A stretch of DNA of 64,000 bases from JAUMBM01 sp964441755 (lineage in GTDB: Bacteria > Bacteroidota > Bacteroidia > Chitinophagales > Saprospiraceae): the NCBI GenBank assembly GCA_964441755.1, contig CAYTVG010000001.1, positions 248,001-312,000 on the forward strand, written 5' to 3'. The notes below the pieces were generated by a model, which did no database searches, was not told the origin of the DNA, and saw only the letters and a list, made by a program, of their open reading frames with translations. Position numbers and translations under genes: made by a program. Positions within the stretch are counted from its first letter, which is position 1, and each line of letters opens with the position of its first letter. Below are positions 26,583-34,818 of the stretch, piece after piece.

Positions 26583-28490
26583 ATGGGCGACATCATCAAA
26601 TTGTTACCTGATGCCATAGCCAACCAGATTGCAGCTGGTGAGGTGGTACAGCGGCCGGCTTCGGTGGTAAAGGAGCTGATGGAAAATGCTATCGATGCGG
26701 GGGCGGGGGCTGTCAAATTGATTGTCAAGGATAGCGGAAAGACGCTCATTCAGGTGATTGATGATGGCTGTGGTATGTCTCCCATGGATGCACGAATGTC
26801 TTTTGAGCGGCATGCAACCTCCAAAATTAGACAAGCGGGAGATCTTTTTTCCATACGCACCATGGGCTTTCGCGGGGAAGCGCTGGCATCGATAGCAGCG
26901 GTTGCGCAGGTGGAACTTCGTACAAGGCGGGAGACCGACGAACTGGGGACCCGGCTGCTGGTAGAGGGCTCAGAAGTGAAGCTGCAAGAAGCTCATCCTT
27001 GTGCTGCGGGCAGCCAGTTTGCTGTTCGCAACCTGTTCTACAACGTGCCTGCCAGGCGCAATTTCCTGAAATCTAATCAGGTAGAAATGCGCCACATTCT
27101 CGATGAGTTTCAGCGGATTGCCATGGCCAATCCGGATATTTTCTTCAGCCTCCATCACAACAACGAGGAACTTTTTCACCTGCCGGTTGGAAATCTCCGG
27201 CAGCGAATTATTGGGTTATTGGGGCAGAACTACAACCAGCGACTGGTGCCTGTCGAAGAGGAAACGGATATACTCAAGATCATGGGCTTTGTAGGTAAGC
27301 CAGAGTTCGCCAAAAAGACAAGAGGAGAGCAATATCTGTTCGTAAACGGGCGGTTCATAAAAAGTCATGTCTTGCACCACGCCATTGCAGGTGCTTATGA
27401 AGATTTACTGGCCAAGGAGAATAATCCGCTCTATGTCCTGTTCCTGGAATTAGATCCTCGTCATATCGACGTAAATGTTCATCCTACCAAACAGGAAATC
27501 AAGTTTGACGATGAGAAGCTTGTGTATAATTACATACACGCTACTGTCAGACATGGCTTAGGTAAGCATCATGTTACTCCTTCTCTTAATTTTGATAAGG
27601 AAAATGATTTTGTGCCGCTGCCTTCAACGGGAGCATCAACATACAGCGTAGATACGGTTTCCTCTTCCCTGAACAGTCGGCCCGAACGCCAGGGTCAGGC
27701 ATACGCGGAAGATAAAATTTCGGTCGCGAAAATACCTGCTGACAGAAGAGAGGCCAATAATCTGCGACATTGGGGTAGCCTGTACGAAGGGCTCAGACGC
27801 CCAACACAACCTCTGGAAACGGGTGAGGATGGGGCTTTTCTGCCGGATGAACCTGCTGAAGAACCCGTGACGATCAGCAGTGGATGGACAGAAGGGCGAC
27901 GTGTAGGCATAGAAATGCCGGCTGCACACAGGGAACCCTACCAACTTCACAATACTTATATTGTTAGTCCTATAAAGTCTGGTTTCTGTTTGATAGACCA
28001 GCAATCGGCCCACGAACGTATATTGTTTGAGCGATACCAGAAATCGCTGTCAGGCCAGCAGGGGCTGAGTCAACAGCAGCTTTTTGCACGAACCTTCAGC
28101 CTGCCGCCGGCAGAGGCCCTGTTGTTGAGGGAAATGTTGCCTCAGCTGCGGGCTTTGGGTTTTGATATTGAACCACAGGAGCTACACACGTTTTCTATCA
28201 AGGGCCTGCCTGCAGATGTTGCCGGTAAGCAGGATGAGCAGCAACTGATTGGGCAGTTGTTGGAGCAGTACCGCAATGAACATGACCTGAAATTAGGACA
28301 GTCAGACAGGCTGGCTGCCGCTATGGCCAAAAGCGGAGCCATCAGGCGGGGACAGGTATTAACGACCATTGAAATGAAAAATATCATTGATCAGCTATTT
28401 GCTTGCGAGCTGCCCGCCTGGTCACCTTCAGGGCGTCGTTGCTATGTAACGTATAGCCTCGATGATATCAACAGTCACTTTGATGCTTAG
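26583..28490 (+). CDS. mutL: DNA mismatch repair protein MutL
   Basis: A 635-residue GHKL ATPase that links MutS to strand excision. The N-terminal ATPase has ENAIDAG, DDGCGM, GFRGEAL and the transducer domain with NVHPTKQEIKF. The C-terminal dimerisation domain (from about 445) has the position equivalent to the endonuclease motif as DQQSAHERILFE (472-483), with the metal-binding His replaced by Gln, and SPSGRR (about 614) in place of the CPHGRP motif. The endonuclease metal site therefore looks degenerate. The next gene, a rhomboid, starts 30 bases downstream. Confidence 0.94.
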   Translation: MGDIIKLLPDAIANQIAAGEVVQRPASVVKELMENAIDAGAGAVKLIVKDSGKTLIQVIDDGCGMSPMDARMSFERHATSKIRQAGDLFSIRTMGFRGEALASIAAVAQVELRTRRETDELGTRLLVEGSEVKLQEAHPCAAGSQFAVRNLFYNVPARRNFLKSNQVEMRHILDEFQRIAMANPDIFFSLHHNNEELFHLPVGNLRQRIIGLLGQNYNQRLVPVEEETDILKIMGFVGKPEFAKKTRGEQYLFVNGRFIKSHVLHHAIAGAYEDLLAKENNPLYVLFLELDPRHIDVNVHPTKQEIKFDDEKLVYNYIHATVRHGLGKHHVTPSLNFDKENDFVPLPSTGASTYSVDTVSSSLNSRPERQGQAYAEDKISVAKIPADRREANNLRHWGSLYEGLRRPTQPLETGEDGAFLPDEPAEEPVTISSGWTEGRRVGIEMPAAHREPYQLHNTYIVSPIKSGFCLIDQQSAHERILFERYQKSLSGQQGLSQQQLFARTFSLPPAEALLLREMLPQLRALGFDIEPQELHTFSIKGLPADVAGKQDEQQLIGQLLEQYRNEHDLKLGQSDRLAAAMAKSGAIRRGQVLTTIEMKNIIDQLFACELPAWSPSGRRCYVTYSLDDINSHFDA

Positions 28491-28519
28491 GCATCATCAT
28501 CGGCATTAATTCAATTCGC

Positions 28520-29347
28520 ATGCCACCACAAATGACACCCGTTGTCAAGAATCTTCTCCTGATCAACGTAATTTTCTTTCTGGCTACAGTCTTGCTCGAA
28601 AGCAGCGATGGTATTAACATCACCAATCTGTTGGCGCTGCACTATCCAACGTCGGAGTATTTCCAGCCCTTCCAGCTCGTGACGCACTTCTTTATGCACG
28701 GGGGCATAGGGCATATTTTTTTTAATATGTTTGCCCTTATCATGTTTGGCAGTACGTTGGAGACACTCTGGGGACCTAAGCGATTTTTGTTTTTTTATCT
28801 ATTCAGTGCATTTGGCGCGGCGGCCTTACATCTTGGATACGATTATGTGATGATCAGCCGGCTGATGGATGGTATTAGCGCTTTTGCTACCAGTCCGAGC
28901 CCTGAAACTTATTGGGGTTTTTTCAATCAGGTACCGTTAGAGAGCTTCAAAAAAGCAGGTGGCGTACTGGGGCAGTACGCTACGGCCGTTGATCAGTTGA
29001 GTTTTCAGATGAATACCAATGAACCACAGGCGGTGCGCGAAGCCGTACGTCTGATGAGTGAATATGTTGACAGCAAGAGCAATACACCCGTAGTAGGCGC
29101 ATCAGGCGCCATCTTCGGGCTTCTGTTGGCTTTTGGCATGTATTTTCCAAATGCCGAGCTGATGCTTATTTTTCTTCCCATACCCATTAAAGCCAAATTC
29201 TTTATTCCTGTATTGATGATGATCGAATTGTTTCTGGGCATTAATCAATTTTCATGGGATAATACGGCTCACTTTGCGCATTTGGGGGGTGCAATAAGCG
29301 GATTCTTCTTAATTTTGTATTGGCGCAAATTTGGCTCCCGTTGGTAG
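28520..29347 (+). CDS. Rhomboid family intramembrane serine protease (first copy)
   Basis: A 275-residue integral membrane protease with about six hydrophobic segments. Catalytic features are present: HFFMHGGIGHIFFNM with the oxyanion-side His/Asn, the nucleophile Ser195 in GASGA, and His254 in HFAHLGG. An insertion of about 80 residues (roughly 110-190) separates two membrane helices, a feature of Bacteroidota rhomboids. It should cut membrane-anchored substrates within the bilayer; the target is unknown. A second rhomboid follows. Confidence 0.9.
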   Translation: MPPQMTPVVKNLLLINVIFFLATVLLESSDGINITNLLALHYPTSEYFQPFQLVTHFFMHGGIGHIFFNMFALIMFGSTLETLWGPKRFLFFYLFSAFGAAALHLGYDYVMISRLMDGISAFATSPSPETYWGFFNQVPLESFKKAGGVLGQYATAVDQLSFQMNTNEPQAVREAVRLMSEYVDSKSNTPVVGASGAIFGLLLAFGMYFPNAELMLIFLPIPIKAKFFIPVLMMIELFLGINQFSWDNTAHFAHLGGAISGFFLILYWRKFGSRW

Positions 29348-29428
29348 CCAAAGGAAATCTCCCTCGTAGACCTGCTGCGTTTGTACGGGAACAGGAGGAT
29401 TAGATCGCAGAAAAGACCAAGTAACCAG

Positions 29429-30394
29429 ATGCTAAAATCGATTTGGGACGATATTGTCAGGGAGTTCAGTCATGGTAATGCCGTTAACAGGCTTATCATT
29501 ATCAATGTAGCCATTTATGTCCTGATCAATTTGCTTTGGGTTGGCATGCGTATATCCAATGATTACGCTACTCCGGAGAGTTATTTTATCCTTCGCAACT
29601 GGTTCTCCATCTCTTCTGACTGGTGGCACAACCTCACGCATCCCTGGGTATTCATAACCTGTATGTTCCTACATGACGAATTTTGGCATATTATTTCCAA
29701 TATGCTGCTGTTCTATTGGTTTGGCCGCATTATTGGGGATTTTTTGGGAGATCAGCGGGTATTGGCATTGTATCTGTTGGGCGGTTTAGCCGGAGCGATT
29801 GCCTTTTTCATATCGGTCAATTTTATGGGTTACGGGGATCTTGCCGGTCCTCGGTTTGCGCTGGGCGCCTCAGGGGCAGTGATGGCCGTAGTACTGGGAG
29901 CCGGCGTGCTGGCACCCGATTATCAGTTGCGGTTGTTGCTGCTGGGAGATGTAAAACTGAAGTATATCGCGGGTGGCCTGATACTAATTGATGTCATTGC
30001 TATTGGCAGTAACATGAATACCGGTGGGCACGTTGCACACTTAGGGGGCGCGTTTATGGGATGGGTGTTTGTCAGTCAGTTGAGGAAAGGCAATGATCTC
30101 TCAGAGCCGGTAACTCGTATACTCAGCCGCATTCAGCAGGTATTCAAATCAAAGCCCAGGAGTGGTATGCGCTCGAAATCAGGCAAAGGGCCCAGGGTGT
30201 CTTACAGAAATCCAAGCACTGAAGGAGTTGGTCGTCAGCAGCCCTCTTCACCAGCTGCAGGCAGTACAACTTCGCTTTCTCATCAGGAGCAACTCGATGC
30301 GATTTTAGATAAAATCAAAGAGACGGGCTATGAGAGTCTTAGCAAAGAGGAGAAGGAATTCCTGTTTAAAGCCAGCGGGGATTCAGCCCGATAA
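29429..30394 (+). CDS. Rhomboid family intramembrane serine protease (second copy)
   Basis: A 321-residue rhomboid protease. It contains HDEFWHIISNM, nucleophile Ser148 in GASGA and His204 in HVAHLGG, so it looks active. It lacks the large insertion of the first copy but has a basic C-terminal tail (216-290) and a final small helical domain (about 290-321, LDAILDKIKETGYESLSKEEK) of the type seen at the end of many Bacteroidota rhomboids. The start is uncertain: the ATG at 29429 has no nearby ribosome site, and a TTG at 29381 is the alternative. It forms a group with mutL and the EEP gene. Confidence 0.88.
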   Translation: MLKSIWDDIVREFSHGNAVNRLIIINVAIYVLINLLWVGMRISNDYATPESYFILRNWFSISSDWWHNLTHPWVFITCMFLHDEFWHIISNMLLFYWFGRIIGDFLGDQRVLALYLLGGLAGAIAFFISVNFMGYGDLAGPRFALGASGAVMAVVLGAGVLAPDYQLRLLLLGDVKLKYIAGGLILIDVIAIGSNMNTGGHVAHLGGAFMGWVFVSQLRKGNDLSEPVTRILSRIQQVFKSKPRSGMRSKSGKGPRVSYRNPSTEGVGRQQPSSPAAGSTTSLSHQEQLDAILDKIKETGYESLSKEEKEFLFKASGDSAR

Positions 30395-30515
30395 TTGGTA
30401 GCATTAATAGGTATGTTGTTTGCCCCCGAGAGGGGATTTCCGTCAAACCGACAAGTAGATACGCTGTTGTCGTTTTCCGGGTCACAATTTGTATTTTGGG
30501 TAAAAGACTGAGCTA

Positions 30516-31601
30516 TTGGCAAAAAAATCCAATTCGGCGAATCGTCCTGTTGCTGCAGCCGGCAGCACCGGAAAACTAGGGCTTGATGGCTGGCTCTATG
30601 CAGGTCTTCTGTTGTCGATAGTAATTTCCTTTTTGGCTTTACGGGTCAATCCACAGACGTTTTGGCCCTCGGCAGTTCCCGGCTTATTGCTTCCGTGGTT
30701 ATTGGGTGCTAATTTACTGGCGCTGGTTTATTGGGGCATCAAGCAACGCTGGCTTCTGATGAGTGTTGCCACTTTCACCTTACTGTTGGGGATGGACTAC
30801 TGGCCACGTTTTGGGGGGTGGCCAACAGATGAGGGGCTACGCGTGACAACGCTTAATTGTCATGGCTTTTTGCAGGATGGCCAACTGGCAGATCCGGTTG
30901 TCATTGCTGCATATTTTGGCGGTTTCGAATCAGATGTTATTTGTCTGCAGGAATTTCCCTATACGCGCCGCGAAGCTAGTATGTATATAAAAGCTATTCG
31001 GGAGGAAACAGGCCTTCGGCACAGTTACAGAGATAAAAATGGAGGGTTGGCTATATTTTCCCGCTATCCGTTGTCAAATACCAAAGCACATTTTTTTGCA
31101 AATGCAGCCAATGGCTACCTTTCGGCTGATGTAGAGACACCAGCAGGAATCATACGAGTGTTTGATGTACATCTGCAGACTAATGCCATTACGGACATGG
31201 CTAAGGAGGTGAGCACACATGGAGATTTACAAAAAACCGAAACCTGGATGACGATACGTGGTATGTTGGGGCGGTATGGTCGTTCTGCCCGTGCGCGTGT
31301 ACCACAGGCCAAAGAGATACTCAAGCTGGCGATAGAGAGTCCACACCCGGTATTGCTTTGTGGCGATTTCAATGAGGTGCCTGGTTCGTATGTATATCGT
31401 CAGATCAACGGGCGCTATCGCGATGCTTTTGTCGATGCAGGCCGCGGTATAGGCAGTACGTATGCTGGCCCACTGCCTGGTTTGCGCATCGATTATATTT
31501 TTTACAATGCACGTTGGCAAGCAACGCACTGTAAAACCAAATCGGTACCTTTTTCTGACCACAAGGCGGTAACAGCCACTATTCCGATGGAAACCCAATA
31601 A
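30516..31601 (+). CDS. Endonuclease/exonuclease/phosphatase family membrane protein
   Basis: A 361-residue protein with N-terminal membrane helices (about 25-45, 50-70, 72-90) and a C-terminal EEP fold (about 108-360). Metal and catalytic motifs are present: TTLNCHGF, VICLQEFPYTR, GDFNEVPGS and SDHKAVTA. Members cleave phosphodiester or phosphomonoester bonds in nucleic acids or lipids; the substrate is unknown. The start is a TTG, supported by the typical N-terminus MAKKSNS. It follows the rhomboids by 121 bases and precedes the DUF1963 gene by 14. Confidence 0.85.
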   Translation: MAKKSNSANRPVAAAGSTGKLGLDGWLYAGLLLSIVISFLALRVNPQTFWPSAVPGLLLPWLLGANLLALVYWGIKQRWLLMSVATFTLLLGMDYWPRFGGWPTDEGLRVTTLNCHGFLQDGQLADPVVIAAYFGGFESDVICLQEFPYTRREASMYIKAIREETGLRHSYRDKNGGLAIFSRYPLSNTKAHFFANAANGYLSADVETPAGIIRVFDVHLQTNAITDMAKEVSTHGDLQKTETWMTIRGMLGRYGRSARARVPQAKEILKLAIESPHPVLLCGDFNEVPGSYVYRQINGRYRDAFVDAGRGIGSTYAGPLPGLRIDYIFYNARWQATHCKTKSVPFSDHKAVTATIPMETQ

Positions 31602-31615
31602 TAAAGGAATGCCAT

Positions 31616-32320
31616 ATGCATTGGAAAAATCAGCTGCCTGCTGCCCTGCAGGCTTTCACGGAAGATATAGCCGCAACAAGCAAACCTTGCGTGCGACTGA
31701 CTGTAGAGCCACGAGCTCCTTCATCTTCGATGGATAATTTGCTGGCAGGTTTTGAGCTGGAGGAAGGAGGCCAATGTAAGTTTGTAGCCTCTATGCTTCA
31801 GTTAAATCTTGCGCGCTTGCCGGTAATCGCGGGTTTTCCGACACAGGGAGTATTGCAGTTTGGGCTGGGTGAAAATGCCGGAGGCAATGGTTCTGATGTG
31901 AAGGAAATAGCAGAAGTACCCGATTTCCTGCCAAGGGAAGATGCAGAAGGCAGACCATTGCAGTACCGGGCCATAACTGGTCAATTTGATGAAATGCCTA
32001 TGCCTCCGGAAGATTATCGCTTCCCCATACTTTTTGAAGCGATGCTCAGCGGGCTGGGGCAGGATAAATGGCTTGTGCTGGCAGAGTATCGTCGTGCCAT
32101 TGGTGTATCGGGACATCGGCTGGGAGGTTATGGAGCATTCATACAGGATGATCCCCGTCCGGAGGGTAGCGGGCAAGAATTGTTCCTGCAGTTGGATGCT
32201 GACCCTGGTAATGGCCTTTACTGGGGAGATTTAGGTCGGGCTCACTGGTTGATGGATGGCAACCGGATTTTATTGACAGATATCATTGGTTCTCTGTCGT
32301 TCAACCTGGAGATGTCCTGA
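31616..32320 (+). CDS. DUF1963 (YwqG-like) protein
   Basis: A 234-residue cytoplasmic protein of the DUF1963/YwqG type. Recognisable segments include HRLGGYGAFIQDDPR, LFLQLDADP and YWGDLGRAHWLM near the C-terminus, the family's conserved block. The function of this family is unknown. It is 14 bases after the EEP gene and probably cotranscribed with it. Nothing in the sequence suggests a catalytic site. Confidence 0.8.
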   Translation: MHWKNQLPAALQAFTEDIAATSKPCVRLTVEPRAPSSSMDNLLAGFELEEGGQCKFVASMLQLNLARLPVIAGFPTQGVLQFGLGENAGGNGSDVKEIAEVPDFLPREDAEGRPLQYRAITGQFDEMPMPPEDYRFPILFEAMLSGLGQDKWLVLAEYRRAIGVSGHRLGGYGAFIQDDPRPEGSGQELFLQLDADPGNGLYWGDLGRAHWLMDGNRILLTDIIGSLSFNLEMS

Positions 32321-32404
32321 CAAGGGTGAGCGAAAAACCTCCATAGAAACAATAATCATTGTCGCAGGCAACAGGCTTAAATGAATAATACTAAAGCTAC
32401 GTAC

Positions 32405-32494
32405 ATGAAATACAATTCAATCTTGCTATTGGTGCTTATCTGTTTGTTTTTGCTTTCATGCAAATCAACCTATTGTGGCTGTCCTATGCGGTAA
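32405..32494 (+). CDS. Tiny cysteine-rich lipoprotein (29 residues)
   Basis: The frame opens with an ATG at 32405 and encodes 29 residues. Lysine precedes a hydrophobic stretch, then a perfect lipobox FLLSC with the lipidation Cys19, then a mature peptide CKSTYCGCPMR with two further cysteines. An in-frame ATG 24 bases upstream (32381) is the alternative start but gives a poorer signal peptide. I recall similar tiny 'CKxxxCxCP' lipoproteins in Bacteroidota but cannot confirm. It lies in the 319-base stretch 32321-32639; the rest of that stretch holds only a weak 21-codon minus-strand frame. Confidence 0.6.
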   Translation: MKYNSILLLVLICLFLLSCKSTYCGCPMR

Positions 32495-32639
32495 ATCCCG
32501 GGTATTCGGAATATAAGTTGCCAGATTTTGGCTGGATGGTGTCCATTTTGCTACACGAATCAATAATCACGTTCTGCTTTTGATTTACCAGATTTGGATG
32601 CCTCGCGGGTGTACTGCACCACCTTTTTTACGGTAGATT

Positions 32640-34658
32640 CTATTGGTATTTAAGCTTGTCTTTGAGTGCAAAAAGCTCGTCCCGATATTGTGCAGCGGAG
32701 ATAAAATCCAGCTCTTTGGCAGCCTGCTTCATTTTCCGCTCTGTCTCCGCAATAAGCTTTTCCAGTTGTTCCCGGCTCATGTATCCAATGAGGGGATCAG
32801 CAGCGATGCTGGGTTTTTCCGGCTCCACATAGGCTGATTTGGGTCCCCTTATATCGAGTATAGACTGTTGGTTAAGGATTTCTTCCCGACTTTTAAAGAC
32901 CGTTGCAGGTGTGATTCCATGTGTTTCATTATAGGACATCTGTGTGGATCTTCGCCGGTTAGTCTCTTCAATAGTTCGTCGCATAGAGTCGGTAATACTG
33001 TCGGCATAAAAAATGACCATGCCGTTGGCGTTGCGGGCAGCCCGCCCGGCAGTCTGTGTGAGGGAGCGATCATTTCGCAGAAAACCTTCCTTGTCAGCAT
33101 CGATAATGGCTACCAGGCTTACTTCAGGCAAATCAAGCCCCTCCCGCAACAGGTTTACACCCACCAGTACGTCAAATTCACCCAATCGCAAATCTCTCAG
33201 AATTTCAACGCGCTCCATCGTGTCAACTTCTGAGTGAATGTAGCGCACTTTGACGCCCATGCGGGACAGGTATTTGGTAAGTTCCTCTGCCATACGTTTG
33301 GTGAGGGTTGTTACCAGCGTCCTTTCCTGTTTTTTATTGCGAAGCAGGATTTCATGCATGAGATCATCGATTTGGTTGAGGCTGGGTCGTACTTCGATGA
33401 TAGGATCGAGCAGTCCTGTAGGGCGAATGAGCTGTTCGACAATCAGCCCATCCGTTTGCTCCAGTTCGTAGTCACCCGGGGTAGCACTTACATAGACGAC
33501 CTGGTTGATCAGCGATTCAAACTCCGGAAAATTGAGAGGCCGGTTGTCCATGGCAGATGGAAGGCGGAAGCCATATTGCACCAGGCTCAGCTTGCGGGCT
33601 CTGTCACCACCGTACATACCACGCAACTGCGGAATAGTTACATGACTTTCATCAATGATGAGTAGAAAGTCGTCCGGAAAATAATCAAGCAGGCAAAACG
33701 GACGGGTGCCAGGCTGTCTGCCGTCAAAAAAGCGGCTATAATTTTCTACACCGCTGCAGTAACCAAGTTCCCGAATCATCTCCAGATCGTAGTTGGTTCG
33801 CTCCTCAAGTCGCTTGGCCTCTTCGTATTTTTTTTCAGATTCAAAATAGCGTACATGCTCAAACAATTCATCTTCAATGGACCGGATGATTTGGCCAAGA
33901 CGCTCCTTGGGAGCAACATAGAGGTTGGCGGGAAAAATAGCCGCAGTATCCATGGACGATATGCGTTTACCGCTTTCAATTTCGATCACATCGATAGACT
34001 CGATTTCGTCACCAAAAAAAGTGATTCGGTACCCATATTCAACATAGGGCAGGTTGATGTCGACAGTGTCCCCCCTAACCCTGAAAGTTGCCCGCTTGAA
34101 GTCTGTCTCGGTACGCGAGTACAGGCTGCCCACCAGGCTGTAGAGAAAAGCATTGCGTGAGATGACCTGTCCTTTTTGAATGCGTATGATGCCACTTTTA
34201 TAGTCCTCAGGGTTGCCCATGCCGTATATACAGCTGACCGATGCAACGATGATGATATCGCGACGACCCGACAGCAGGTTGGAGGTGGCACGAAGTCTCA
34301 GTCGATCAACCTCCTGATTGATCTGCAGATCTTTTTCTATATACGTATTGGTGACGGAGATATAGGCTTCGGGCTGGTAATAATCATAATAGGAAACAAA
34401 GTACTCAACGGCATTTTCGGGAAAAAAATCGCGAAATTCCCCGTAAAGTTGGGCCGTGAGGGTTTTGTTGTGTGTGAGGATGAGCGTGGGTTTATTGACA
34501 CCGGCAATTACATTGGCCATGGTGAAAGTTTTGCCGGAGCCGGTGACGCCGAGCAGCACCTGTGCCCTCTCGCCCTGTTGGATATTATCAATGAGTTGGG
34601 CGATCGCCTGCGGCTGATCGCCCGTTGGTTGGTATGCGGATTGTAATTTAAAAGGCAC
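32640..34658 (-). CDS. uvrB: Excinuclease ABC subunit B
   Basis: A 672-residue DNA-damage recognition helicase of nucleotide excision repair, acting with UvrA and UvrC. It has the Walker A motif GVTGSGKTF, the beta-hairpin YYDYYQPEAYI, DESHVTIPQL, the helicase motif VSATPGDYE, GVNLLREGLDLPEV and QTAGRAARN, and the C-terminal UVR domain (about 628-662). Length is that of the family. uvrA and uvrC are not in the window. Its likely promoter is at 34703-34710. Confidence 0.97.
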   Translation of the reverse strand: MPFKLQSAYQPTGDQPQAIAQLIDNIQQGERAQVLLGVTGSGKTFTMANVIAGVNKPTLILTHNKTLTAQLYGEFRDFFPENAVEYFVSYYDYYQPEAYISVTNTYIEKDLQINQEVDRLRLRATSNLLSGRRDIIIVASVSCIYGMGNPEDYKSGIIRIQKGQVISRNAFLYSLVGSLYSRTETDFKRATFRVRGDTVDINLPYVEYGYRITFFGDEIESIDVIEIESGKRISSMDTAAIFPANLYVAPKERLGQIIRSIEDELFEHVRYFESEKKYEEAKRLEERTNYDLEMIRELGYCSGVENYSRFFDGRQPGTRPFCLLDYFPDDFLLIIDESHVTIPQLRGMYGGDRARKLSLVQYGFRLPSAMDNRPLNFPEFESLINQVVYVSATPGDYELEQTDGLIVEQLIRPTGLLDPIIEVRPSLNQIDDLMHEILLRNKKQERTLVTTLTKRMAEELTKYLSRMGVKVRYIHSEVDTMERVEILRDLRLGEFDVLVGVNLLREGLDLPEVSLVAIIDADKEGFLRNDRSLTQTAGRAARNANGMVIFYADSITDSMRRTIEETNRRRSTQMSYNETHGITPATVFKSREEILNQQSILDIRGPKSAYVEPEKPSIAADPLIGYMSREQLEKLIAETERKMKQAAKELDFISAAQYRDELFALKDKLKYQ

Positions 34659-34702
34659 CTGACAGACTTTTAGCTTTTATACACGAAGGAAAACAACGGT
34701 AT

Positions 34703-34710
34703 CAAACATA
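34703..34710 (-). promoter_or_regulatory. Promoter -7 box, uvrB
   Basis: On the minus strand this reads TATGTTTG, an exact TAnnTTTG match, 44 bases before the uvrB start. A TTG (34737-34735) lies 24 bases farther upstream, slightly beyond the usual spacing. Confidence 0.45.
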
Positions 34711-34775
34711 AACAGCCTGACGGGGCAGGGCGTTCAATGAGAGCATTAGTTTAGGGTGTAAAAATATAGCATAAA

Positions 34776-34801
34776 AAATGCGCCGGCCAGCCGGCGCATT
34801 T
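34776..34801 (-). terminator. Rho-independent terminator of the baeRF-like gene
   Basis: Perfect 11-base GC-rich arms (34776-34786, 34791-34801) with a 4-base loop. On the minus strand the stem is followed by a run of T residues, and it lies 18 bases after the stop codon of the gene ending at 34819. It also separates that gene from uvrB. Confidence 0.85.
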
Positions 34802-34818
34802 GGGTAAAACAGTAATGA

